From the NCBI RefSeq assembly GCF_001653195.1, contig NZ_JXBB01000045.1:1-64000 (forward strand): a stretch of 64,000 bases of DNA, in the 5' to 3' direction. The translations under genes were made by a program, and so were the position numbers. The notes under the pieces were generated by a model. The model was not told the DNA's origin. It saw only the letters and a list, made by a program, of their open reading frames with translations, and made no database searches. The DNA comes from Hydrogenibacillus schlegelii (GTDB taxonomy: Bacteria > Bacillota > Bacilli > Thermicanales > DSM-22653). Of the stretch, positions 47,602 to 55,090 are shown in pieces (within the stretch, counting starts at the first letter, position 1; each line of letters begins with the position of its first letter).

Positions 47602-47630
47602 TTGACACCGCCCGGCCGAACGGTTAGAAT
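47602..47630 (+). promoter_or_regulatory. strong sigma-A promoter of rny
   Basis: TTGACA (47602-47607), 17-bp spacer, TAGAAT (47625-47630). It creates a leader of about 165 nt before rny, unusually long for this window. Confidence 0.85.
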
Positions 47631-47753
47631 GCATGATGTAGCCGCCCCGGACGTGGCGCGGCCACACCAGATTTGCCTCCGGGATATGGTTTTTCCTTAG
47701 TGCAAACATGTTTCCCCTTCGTTCGTCGGGCCGGCGCCGCGGGAAAGAGAGAA

Positions 47754-47799
47754 CCGCGTCACCTGCGGTCCGGCCGCCATGCGAACGGAGGTGACGCGG
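47754..47799 (+). promoter_or_regulatory. leader stem covering the rny ribosome binding site
   Basis: An 11-bp perfect inverted repeat: CCGCGTCACCT (47754-47764) with AGGTGACGCGG (47789-47799). The right arm contains most of the SD GGAGGTG and ends one base before the GTG start. A small GCGG/CCGC hairpin can form in the 24-nt loop. If formed, it would block ribosome entry; relief by an RNase, helicase or temperature is conceivable. Confidence 0.6.
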
Positions 47800-47800
47800 C

Positions 47801-49342
47801 GTGGAGTGGCTCATCGGTGCGCTGGTGGCCGCCCTCGCCCTCGGGTTGGGGGGGATCGGCGGCTACCGGCTGAGGCAGCGGCTGGAGGAGAAGGCCCTCG
47901 GCTCTGCCGAGGCGCGGGCGCGGGTCATCCTGGAGGAGGCCGCCGAGCAGGCGGAGACGCTCAAGAAAGAAAAGCTGCTTGAAGCGAAGGAAGAGATTCA
48001 CCGGCTGCGGCAGGCGGCGGAGGAAGAGCTGAAAAACCGCCGCCAGGAGATCGACCGCATTGAAGCGCGCATTTTGCAAAAAGAAGAGGCGCTGGAGCGA
48101 AAGCTCGAGGCGCTGGACGCCAAGGAAAAGGCGCTGAAGAACGCCGAAGCGGACCTCGAGCGCCGCCGAGCGGAGGTGGACGCCCTCGCCGCCGAGCGGC
48201 AGGCGCTCTTGGAGCGGACGGCCGGCCTCACCCAGGAGGAAGCCCGAGAGCTCATCCTGAAGGCGGCCCGGGAGGAGGCCGAGGCCGAGGCGACGCAGAT
48301 CATGCGCGGCATCGAAGAACGGGCCCGGGCGGAAGCGGAGAAGCGGGCCCGGGAAATCATCGCCACGGCCATCCAGCGGTATGCGGCGGACGTCGTCACC
48401 GAGACGACGGTGAGCGTCGTCCAACTGCCGAACGACGAGATGAAAGGGCGCATCATCGGACGCGAAGGGCGAAACATCCGCACTCTGGAAACACTGACCG
48501 GGATCGACATCATCATCGACGATACGCCGGAGGCGGTGGTGCTCTCGGGGTTTGATCCGATTCGCCGGGAGATCGCCCGCGTCGCCCTCGAGCGGCTCGT
48601 TGCCGACGGCCGGATCCACCCGGCTCGCATCGAAGAGATGGTCGAGCGGGCCCGGCGGGAAGTCGACGAGCGCATCCGGGAATACGGGGAACAGGCCGTC
48701 TTTGAGCTCGGCATCTACGGCATGCATCCGGATCTCATCAAGATCGTCGGCCGGCTTCACTTCCGGACGAGCTACGGCCAGAACGCCCTCGCCCACGCGA
48801 AGGAAGTGGCCTATCTCGCCGGCCTCATGGCGGCGGAGCTCGGCGAAGACGTGCAGCTCGCCCGCCGGGCGGGGCTCCTTCACGACATCGGGAAGGCGAT
48901 CGACCATGAAGTGGACGGTTCCCATGTGCAGGTCGGCATCGAGCTGGCGAAAAAATATAAGGAGCATCCGGTGGTCATCAACAGCATCGCCTCCCACCAC
49001 GGCGATGAGCCGCCGAATTCCGTCATCTCGATGATCGTCACGGCGGCGGACGCCCTCTCGGCGGCCCGTCCCGGCGCCCGGCGGGAGACGCTCGAAGCGT
49101 ACCTCCGTCGGCTCCGGCGGCTGGAGGAGATCGCCCAGTCGTTTGACGGCGTGGAGAAGGCGTTTGCCATTCAGGCCGGTCGGGAAGTCCGGATCATGGT
49201 CAAACCGGATGCGGTGGACGATGCCGGCGCCTGGCGCCTGGCGCGGGAGATCACCAAGCGGATCGAACAGGAGCTCGATTACCCCGGGCATATCAAGGTG
49301 ACGGTGATCCGCGAGACGCGGGCGGTGGAATACGCCAGATGA
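47801..49342 (+). CDS. rny: ribonuclease Y
   Basis: 513 residues. Membrane-anchored endoribonuclease that starts mRNA decay. One N-terminal membrane helix (about 3-22), a long coiled coil rich in Glu/Arg/Lys (about 25-195), KH domain ([19 protein letters not shown], about 217-235) and HD domain with metal-binding [13 protein letters not shown] (about 365-377) and ASHHGDE. The GTG at 47801 is at the end of the leader stem. Own strong promoter and terminator. Confidence 0.97.
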   Translation: MEWLIGALVAALALGLGGIGGYRLRQRLEEKALGSAEARARVILEEAAEQAETLKKEKLLEAKEEIHRLRQAAEEELKNRRQEIDRIEARILQKEEALERKLEALDAKEKALKNAEADLERRRAEVDALAAERQALLERTAGLTQEEARELILKAAREEAEAEATQIMRGIEERARAEAEKRAREIIATAIQRYAADVVTETTVSVVQLPNDEMKGRIIGREGRNIRTLETLTGIDIIIDDTPEAVVLSGFDPIRREIARVALERLVADGRIHPARIEEMVERARREVDERIREYGEQAVFELGIYGMHPDLIKIVGRLHFRTSYGQNALAHAKEVAYLAGLMAAELGEDVQLARRAGLLHDIGKAIDHEVDGSHVQVGIELAKKYKEHPVVINSIASHHGDEPPNSVISMIVTAADALSAARPGARRETLEAYLRRLRRLEEIAQSFDGVEKAFAIQAGREVRIMVKPDAVDDAGAWRLAREITKRIEQELDYPGHIKVTVIRETRAVEYAR

Positions 49343-49344
49343 TG

Positions 49345-49369
49345 AGGCGGCCTTGGGCCGCCTTTTTTG
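49345..49369 (+). terminator. terminator after rny
   Basis: 8-bp stem AGGCGGCC/GGCCGCCT with loop TTG and six T; it starts 2 bp after the stop codon. Confidence 0.85.
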
Positions 49370-49382
49370 CGGGGGTGAACCG

Positions 49383-50285
49383 ATGCGCGTCCTGTTCGTC
49401 GGCGACGTCGTCGGCCGCCCGGGCCGGAAGATGCTCGCCCTCCACCTTCCCCGGCTGATCGACGCCGAGCGGCCGGACTTCGTCGTCATCAACGGCGAAA
49501 ACGCCGCCCACGGCCGGGGCATCACCCGCAAGATCGCGGCGGATTTTTTTGCCCTCGGCGCCGACGTGATCACCCTCGGCAACCACGCCTGGGACAACAA
49601 GGAAGCCTTCGATCTCCTGGCGGAAGAACCGCGGGTGCTCCGGCCGCTCAACTATCCGCCGGGAACCGCCGGCCGGGGCGTCGCCGTGGTGGAAAAAGGC
49701 GCCTGGCGCCTCGGCGTCGTGAGCGTCCTCGGCCGGTCGTTCATGTCCCCCCTCGACGATCCCTTTCGGACCCTCGATGCGGCGCTCGAGGAGCTCGCCG
49801 CATCCGGCGTGCGGCACGTCGTCGTCGACGTGCACGCCGAGGCGACGGCGGAAAAAGAAGCGATCGGCTGGTACGTCGACGGCCGGGCCTCGGCCGTCAT
49901 CGGCACCCACACCCACGTCCAGACGGCCGATGCCCGCCTCCTCCCCGGCGGGACGGCGTACCTCACCGACGTCGGGATGACCGGCCCGATGGACGGCGTC
50001 CTCGGCATGCGCCGGGACGAGGTGCTGGCGCGGTTTCTCACCGGCCTTCCGCAGCGGTTTGACGTGCTGACCGAAGGGCCTCGGGAACTGTCGTACGCCG
50101 TCGTCGATCTTCGGCCCGACGGCCGGGCGGCGGCGATCCGGCGGGGCCGGATCGTCGAAACGCCTCAGGCGGAAGGGACGTATGTTCCGCCGGAGGCCCA
50201 AGCGGCCTCGGCGTCGCCGGCAAAGGGCTCAACCGGTTCGCCGGCGTCCGGGGCTTCGGCACCGGAGGCGGGCGCCGGCCGCTGA
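49383..50285 (+). CDS. ymdB: phosphodiesterase YmdB (TIGR00282 family)
   Basis: 300 residues. Calcineurin-like metallophosphatase related to YmdB, which has 2',3'-cyclic nucleotide phosphodiesterase activity and affects biofilm/motility decisions in Bacillus. Metal motifs: GDVVGRPGR (8-16), INGENAAHGRGIT, LGNHAWDN, VDVHAEATAEK and GTHTHVQTADA. The last 35 residues are Ala/Pro/Ser-rich and extra. The ATG at 49383 has GGGGGTG upstream. Confidence 0.92.
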   Translation: MRVLFVGDVVGRPGRKMLALHLPRLIDAERPDFVVINGENAAHGRGITRKIAADFFALGADVITLGNHAWDNKEAFDLLAEEPRVLRPLNYPPGTAGRGVAVVEKGAWRLGVVSVLGRSFMSPLDDPFRTLDAALEELAASGVRHVVVDVHAEATAEKEAIGWYVDGRASAVIGTHTHVQTADARLLPGGTAYLTDVGMTGPMDGVLGMRRDEVLARFLTGLPQRFDVLTEGPRELSYAVVDLRPDGRAAAIRRGRIVETPQAEGTYVPPEAQAASASPAKGSTGSPASGASAPEAGAGR

Positions 50286-50417
50286 GCCCTGCGCTTCAAC
50301 GGCGGGCGGGGGCATCTTCCGGCTGTTGTCGGCGCTTCTTTCCGACCGGAGCCCGATCCGGCGCTCGGCGGAGCGGACGACGTTTCGGCCCCTCCCGGCG
50401 GGATGACGGGCGACGGA

Positions 50418-50445
50418 GATGGAATGCTTTTCCCGGCCGGCGAAT
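50418..50445 (+). promoter_or_regulatory. sigma-H-type promoter of spoVS
   Basis: A -35 GATGGAATG (50418-50426) is separated by 12 bp from GGCGAAT (50439-50445), which fits the sigma-H -10 RnnGAAT exactly; the -35 matches RnAGGAwww at most positions. spoVS is a sigma-H gene in B. subtilis. It ends 42 bp before the ATG. Confidence 0.5.
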
Positions 50446-50487
50446 ATGGTGTCCAGCAAAAGGAGTTGCGGGAAGAGAGGGACGCGG

Positions 50488-50748
50488 ATGGACGTCTTGA
50501 AAGTGTCGGCCAGATCGAATCCGAACGCCGTCGCCGGGGCCCTCGCCGGCGTCATCCGGGAAAAAGGCCGGGCCGAGCTGCAGGCGATCGGCGCCGGCGC
50601 GATCAATCAGGCGGTGAAGGCGGTGGCCATCGCTCGGGGGTTGATCGCCCCGAGCGGCCTCGACCTCGTCTGCATCCCGGCGTTTACCGACCTCGTCATC
50701 GCCGGCGAGCCGCGGACGGCGATCCGCCTCATCGTCGAACCCCGCTGA
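50488..50748 (+). CDS. spoVS: stage V sporulation protein S
   Basis: 86 residues, nearly invariant in the family: MDVLKVSARSNPNAVAGALA, ELQAIGAGAINQAVKAVAIARG and ICIPAF-like VCIPAFTDLVIAGEPRTAI. Alba-like fold protein affecting septation and spore-coat stages. The ATG at 50488 follows GGGAAGAGAGG. Confidence 0.97.
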   Translation: MDVLKVSARSNPNAVAGALAGVIREKGRAELQAIGAGAINQAVKAVAIARGLIAPSGLDLVCIPAFTDLVIAGEPRTAIRLIVEPR

Positions 50749-50889
50749 CGGCGATCTGCCTTACCGCCGGCCTCCGCCGACGGTCCCCCCCGCCCCGTCG
50801 CCTTCGTTCATGTCGAGAACCGCCTCATCGCCGGCGGCTTGAGCCGGCGCCAAAGCCGGCGGCCGCTTCGGTCCGCAGGGAGGGGGACC

Positions 50890-51963
50890 ATGCGCATTGC
50901 CGACGCCCACGTCGACGTCCTCTACCGCCTGGATCAGGCGGAGACGCTCTCTGAGCTCCTCGACGAGCCGCCGCCGGATCTTCGCCGCTGGTTTGACGGA
51001 AACGGTTCGGCCGCCGATGCGGCGGAAGCGACCCCGCCGGCGTTCTCCGGCGGCCGCCCCGCGCCGCCGCCCGGCCGGCTGCACGTGACCCGGCGGGCCC
51101 TTCGCCAAAGCGGCGTCCGGCTCCTCTTTGCCGCCGTCTACGTCTCGCCGGCGGCCTACGAGCGGGCGTTCGAGGCGGCCCTCCGGATGATCGACCGGTT
51201 CTACACGATCGTCGCCGGCGGCGACCTCGTCCCCGTCTGGACCGCCGCCGACCTCGAGCGGGCACTTACCGAGGAAAAGACGGCCCTTCTTCTGACGCTG
51301 GAAGGCGCGGAGCCGATCGGGACGGCGCTTTACCGGCTCCGGATCCTCGGCCGGCTCGGCGTACGGGTATTTGCGCCGACGCACAACCCGGCGAACGCCG
51401 TCGCCGACGGCGTCGGCGAGGCCCGCGGCGGGGGGCTTTCGGCCTTCGGCCGGGCGTGGGTTTTTGAGCTCGCCCGGCTCGGCTACGGCCTCGACGTCTC
51501 GCACCTCGGCGAGCGGGCGTTCTGGGACGCCCTTTCCCTGTATCCGCACCCGGTGATCGCCACCCACTCTGGCGCCCGGGCCGTTCGGGACCACCGGCGC
51601 AACCTCACCGACGACCAGATCCGGGCGATCGCCCGAAGCGGCGGTGTCGTCGGCGTCCCGCTCGTCCCGGCGTTTCTCACCGACCGGCCGGACGCGACGA
51701 TCGACGACTGGCTTCGGCACGTCGATCACATGCTCGGCCTTGTCGGGCCGACGCACGTGGCCATCGGCAGCGACTTCGACGGCATCGACCGGACGCCGCT
51801 CGGCCTCGAAGACATCGGCGATCTTCCGAAGCTCGCCCAAGCGCTCGAGCGCCGGTACGGGTCCGCGGTGGCGCAGGCGGTCGCCTTCGACAACCTCGTT
51901 CGCTACGCCCGCGGCGTGCTCGAGGCGTCCGACCGGGCAGCGGAAAAAGCCGATCGCCCTTGA
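50890..51963 (+). CDS. membrane-dipeptidase family (M19) peptidase
   Basis: 357 residues. Renal-dipeptidase-like zinc enzyme cleaving dipeptides, often with D-residues. Seen: DAHVDVLY (metal His/Asp, about 5-12), LTLEGAEPIG (bridging Glu), LTHN-like FAPTHNPANAVADG, VIATHSGARAVRDHRRNLTDDQ and IGSDFDGID. The N-terminal part contains a low-complexity insertion (about 42-62, rich in Ala/Pro). The ATG at 50890 follows AGGGAGGGGG. It is flanked by its own terminator. Confidence 0.88.
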   Translation: MRIADAHVDVLYRLDQAETLSELLDEPPPDLRRWFDGNGSAADAAEATPPAFSGGRPAPPPGRLHVTRRALRQSGVRLLFAAVYVSPAAYERAFEAALRMIDRFYTIVAGGDLVPVWTAADLERALTEEKTALLLTLEGAEPIGTALYRLRILGRLGVRVFAPTHNPANAVADGVGEARGGGLSAFGRAWVFELARLGYGLDVSHLGERAFWDALSLYPHPVIATHSGARAVRDHRRNLTDDQIRAIARSGGVVGVPLVPAFLTDRPDATIDDWLRHVDHMLGLVGPTHVAIGSDFDGIDRTPLGLEDIGDLPKLAQALERRYGSAVAQAVAFDNLVRYARGVLEASDRAAEKADRP

Positions 51964-51968
51964 GGCGG

Positions 51969-51994
51969 CGCCCGCTCCGGCGGGCGATTTTTTT
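51969..51994 (+). terminator. terminator after the M19 peptidase
   Basis: Stem CGCCCGC/GCGGGCG with loop TCCG and an ATTTTTTT tract; 5 bp after the stop. Confidence 0.88.
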
Positions 51995-52042
51995 GAACCG
52001 CTGCATTATGAAACGAAATTTTGTCAGGCGGAAAGAAAACCC

Positions 52043-52071
52043 TTTCCGTTCGCCGACAAAAGTGGTACACT
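52043..52071 (+). promoter_or_regulatory. promoter of korAB
   Basis: TACACT (52066-52071) preceded by TGG (extended -10); a weak TTTCCG at 52043-52048 is at 17-bp distance. Leader of about 80 nt to korA. Confidence 0.5.
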
Positions 52072-52157
52072 AAAGGCGAGGAAAACGTCCGCGGGTGCGG
52101 GCGCCCCGCGGAGCGCGGCCGCGCTTCTCGGGGCCAACATCAAAGGAGTGAAGGCGG

Positions 52158-53918
52158 ATGGTCGACCAACTCTCGTGGAAAGTCGGCGGCCAGCAAGGGG
52201 AAGGCATCGAAAAGCCGGGCGATCTCTTCGCCACGGCGTTAAACCGCCTCGGGTATTATCTGTACGGTTATCGCCATTTTTCGTCGCGCATCAAGGGGGG
52301 GCACACGAACAACAAGATCCGCGTCAGCACCCGGCCCGTTCGGGCGCTTTCGGACGACCTCGACATCCTCGTCGCCTTCGACCAGGAGACGATCGACCTG
52401 AATGCCAAGGAGCTCCGGAAAGGCGGCGTCATCCTCGCCGACGCCCGCTGGAATCCGCGGCTCCCGGACGGCATCGAGAACGTCCGCCTCATCGCCGTGC
52501 CCTTTACCGCCATCGCCCAGGAAATCGGCTCGGCGCTCATGAAAAACATGGTCGCCGTCGGCGCGACGGTCGGCCTCATGGACCTGCCGGTCGAACCGTT
52601 CCAGGAGGTCGTGACGGAGCTCTGGGGCCGAAAGGGCACCGCCGTCGTCGAAAAAAACATGCAAGCGATCGCCCGCGGGGCGGAATTCGTCCGCCAGGAG
52701 CTCGGCGGGCCGCTCGAGGAATTTAAACTCGCCCCGGCCGACGGGAAAAAGCGCCTCTTTATGATCGGAAACGAAGCGATCGCGTTAGGCGCCCTCACGG
52801 CCGGCGCCCGCTTCATGGCCGCCTACCCGATCACGCCGGCGTCGGAGATCATGGAGTACCTCATCAAGGTGCTGCCGAAGTTCGGCGGCACGGTCATTCA
52901 GACGGAAGACGAGATCGCCGCGGTGACGATGGCGATCGGAGCGAACTACGGCGGCGTCCGGGCGTTTACCGCCTCGGCCGGGCCGGGGATTTCGCTCATG
53001 ACGGAGGCGATCGGCCTCGCCGGCATGACCGAGACGCCGGTCGTCATCGTCGACACCCAGCGGGGCGGACCGAGCACGGGCCTCCCGACGAAGCAGGAGC
53101 ACAGCGACTTAAACGCCGCCATCTACAGCACCCACGGCGAGATCCCGAAGATCGTCCTCGCCCCGTCGACGGTGGAAGAATGCTTCTACGACATGGTCGA
53201 GGCGTTCAACCTCGCCGAAGAATACCAGGTCCCGGTGATCGTCCTCACCGACCTCGCCCTCGCCCTCGGCAAGCAGACGGTCGAGCCCCTCGACTACGAT
53301 CGGGTCGAAATCCGCCGCGGCAAATACCTCGGCGACACGGAGCTTCCGCCGCGGGAGCGGCTTGACCTCTTCAAGCGCTACGAGCTCACCCCGGACGGCA
53401 TCTCGCCCCGGCCGATCCCCGGGCAAAAATACGGCATCCATCACGTCACCGGCGTCGAGCACAACGAGGTCGGCCGGCCGAGCGAAGGGGCGGCGAACCG
53501 GAAGGCGCAGATGGACAAACGCCTGCGGAAGCTCGCCCACTTCCGGATGAAGGAACCGCTTCGGGTGTATGCCCCCCACGCGCAACCGGACGTCCTCTTC
53601 GTCGGCATCAACTCGACCGAAGGCGTCATCCGGGAGGCGATCGAGCGCCTCGAGCGGGAGGGGGTCAAAGCGAACCACATCCAGATCCGGCAGCTCCACC
53701 CGTTCCCGGCGGACGACGTCCGGCCGTACGTCGACGCCGCCGAACAGGTGATCGTCGTCGAACAAAACGCTACCGCCCAGCTGGCGCACCTCATCCGGCT
53801 CCACGTCGGCGCTCGGGAAAAAATTCACAGCATCCTCAAGTACGACGGCAACCCCTTCCTGCCGAAGGAGATCACCGAGCAGGCGAAGGGCCTGCTCAAG
53901 GCGAAGGAGCTGATCTGA
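52158..53918 (+). CDS. korA: 2-oxoacid:ferredoxin oxidoreductase, alpha subunit (gamma-alpha fusion)
   Basis: 586 residues. The gamma domain (about 1-190, KVGGQQGEGIEKPGDLFATAL, GGHTNNKIRVSTRPV) is fused to the alpha pyrimidine-binding domain (about 195-586, YPITPASEIMEYL, QTEDEIAAVTMAIGANYGG, TASAGPGISLMTEAIG). With the beta subunit it decarboxylates a 2-oxoacid with CoA and passes electrons to ferredoxin. 2-oxoglutarate is the likely substrate by similarity; pyruvate cannot be excluded. The start has AAGGAGTGAAGGCGG upstream of ATG 52158. Confidence 0.92.
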   Translation: MVDQLSWKVGGQQGEGIEKPGDLFATALNRLGYYLYGYRHFSSRIKGGHTNNKIRVSTRPVRALSDDLDILVAFDQETIDLNAKELRKGGVILADARWNPRLPDGIENVRLIAVPFTAIAQEIGSALMKNMVAVGATVGLMDLPVEPFQEVVTELWGRKGTAVVEKNMQAIARGAEFVRQELGGPLEEFKLAPADGKKRLFMIGNEAIALGALTAGARFMAAYPITPASEIMEYLIKVLPKFGGTVIQTEDEIAAVTMAIGANYGGVRAFTASAGPGISLMTEAIGLAGMTETPVVIVDTQRGGPSTGLPTKQEHSDLNAAIYSTHGEIPKIVLAPSTVEECFYDMVEAFNLAEEYQVPVIVLTDLALALGKQTVEPLDYDRVEIRRGKYLGDTELPPRERLDLFKRYELTPDGISPRPIPGQKYGIHHVTGVEHNEVGRPSEGAANRKAQMDKRLRKLAHFRMKEPLRVYAPHAQPDVLFVGINSTEGVIREAIERLEREGVKANHIQIRQLHPFPADDVRPYVDAAEQVIVVEQNATAQLAHLIRLHVGAREKIHSILKYDGNPFLPKEITEQAKGLLKAKELI

Positions 53919-53919
53919 C

Positions 53920-54795
53920 GTGGACGTGAAGGTCTCCTTCAAGGACTTCCGGAACGACGTCCCGCCGAACTGGTGCCCGGGCTGCGGCGATTTTGCGGTG
54001 CTCGCGGCGATGCAGCGGGCCTTTGCCAACCTGGGGCTTCGGCCGGAGCAGGTGGCCGTCGTCTCCGGCATCGGCTGCTCCGGGCGCATCTCGGGTTACA
54101 TCCACACGTACGGCTTCCACGGCACCCACGGCCGGGCGCTGGCGCTCGCGCAGGGGCTTAAGATCGCCAACCGCGACCTCGTCGTCGTCGCCGCCGGCGG
54201 CGACGGCGATGGCTACGCCATCGGCCTCAATCACACGATCCACGCCATCCGCCGGAACATGGACATCACCTACCTCGTCATGGACAACCAGATCTACGGC
54301 CTCACGAAAGGGCAGACGTCTCCCCGGAGCGCCATGGGCTTCCAGACGAAAAGCACGCCGAAGGGCTCCATCGAAGCGCCCCTTTCGCCCCTCATGATGG
54401 CCCTCGCCGCCGGCGGGACCTTCGTCGCCCAGGGCTTTTCGAGCGACGTCAACCAGCTCGTCTCCATCATCGAGGCGGGGATCAAGCACCGGGGCTTTGC
54501 CTTCATCAACGTCTTCTCGCCGTGCGTCACCTTCAACAAGGTGAACACGTACGACTGGTTCCGGGAGCGGGTCGTTCCGGTCGAGACGATCGAGGGGTAC
54601 GATCCCCACGACCGGAAGCTCGCCATGCAGAAGCTCATGGAGACCGACGGGATGCTCACCGGGATCATCTACCAGGATCCGGACTCGGTCGCCTACGAAG
54701 ACCGGATCCCCGGCTTCCGGAAGGAACCGCTCGTCAGGCAGCCGCTCAAGCCGTCTCGGGAAGATTTCGAGGCGCTCGTGGCGGAGTTTGTCTGA
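53920..54795 (+). CDS. korB: 2-oxoacid:ferredoxin oxidoreductase, beta subunit
   Basis: 291 residues. Thiamine-diphosphate subunit: NWCPGCGDF (about 17-25), GIGCSGRISGY, THGRALALAQGLKIANRD, and the diphosphate motif GGDGDGYAIGLNH with downstream DNQIYGLTKGQTSP. No ferredoxin-domain fusion or separate delta subunit is seen next to it, so a free ferredoxin would be the partner. The GTG at 53920 starts 1 bp after korA's stop, and SD lies inside korA. Confidence 0.94.
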   Translation: MDVKVSFKDFRNDVPPNWCPGCGDFAVLAAMQRAFANLGLRPEQVAVVSGIGCSGRISGYIHTYGFHGTHGRALALAQGLKIANRDLVVVAAGGDGDGYAIGLNHTIHAIRRNMDITYLVMDNQIYGLTKGQTSPRSAMGFQTKSTPKGSIEAPLSPLMMALAAGGTFVAQGFSSDVNQLVSIIEAGIKHRGFAFINVFSPCVTFNKVNTYDWFRERVVPVETIEGYDPHDRKLAMQKLMETDGMLTGIIYQDPDSVAYEDRIPGFRKEPLVRQPLKPSREDFEALVAEFV

Positions 54796-54854
54796 GAGGA
54801 TCTCCCCTCCCCGGGGCAGCCCGGGTCGTCGACAATGGAAGCGGCATCGTCCGT

Positions 54855-54884
54855 AACGGCCACGTTCGACGCGTGGCCGTTTTC
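54855..54884 (+). terminator. terminator after korB
   Basis: A perfect 10-bp stem AACGGCCACG/CGTGGCCGTT with a 7-nt loop, followed by TTTC. Confidence 0.75.
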
Positions 54885-54950
54885 TTGATCCATTGATCGT
54901 CGAGCGCATCCCGCCAAGGGGGCGGGGAACGCTCCGGCGATGCCGCGCCT

Positions 54951-54979
54951 TTGTCCTCGTCGCGTTTGTCCGATAAAAT
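54951..54979 (+). promoter_or_regulatory. promoter of the Lon-like protease gene
   Basis: TTGTCC (54951-54956), 17-bp spacer, TAAAAT (54974-54979), leaving a leader of about 105 nt. Confidence 0.6.
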
Positions 54980-55090
54980 GAAAGCATCGATCCGGCCTGA
55001 CGACTGAACCGGTGCCGGTGGCGGTGCCTGAGACGCGGAGCCCGGGTGGTTCAGGCCCGGGCAGAACAGAGAGGCGGCAGGAGGGAGAGG

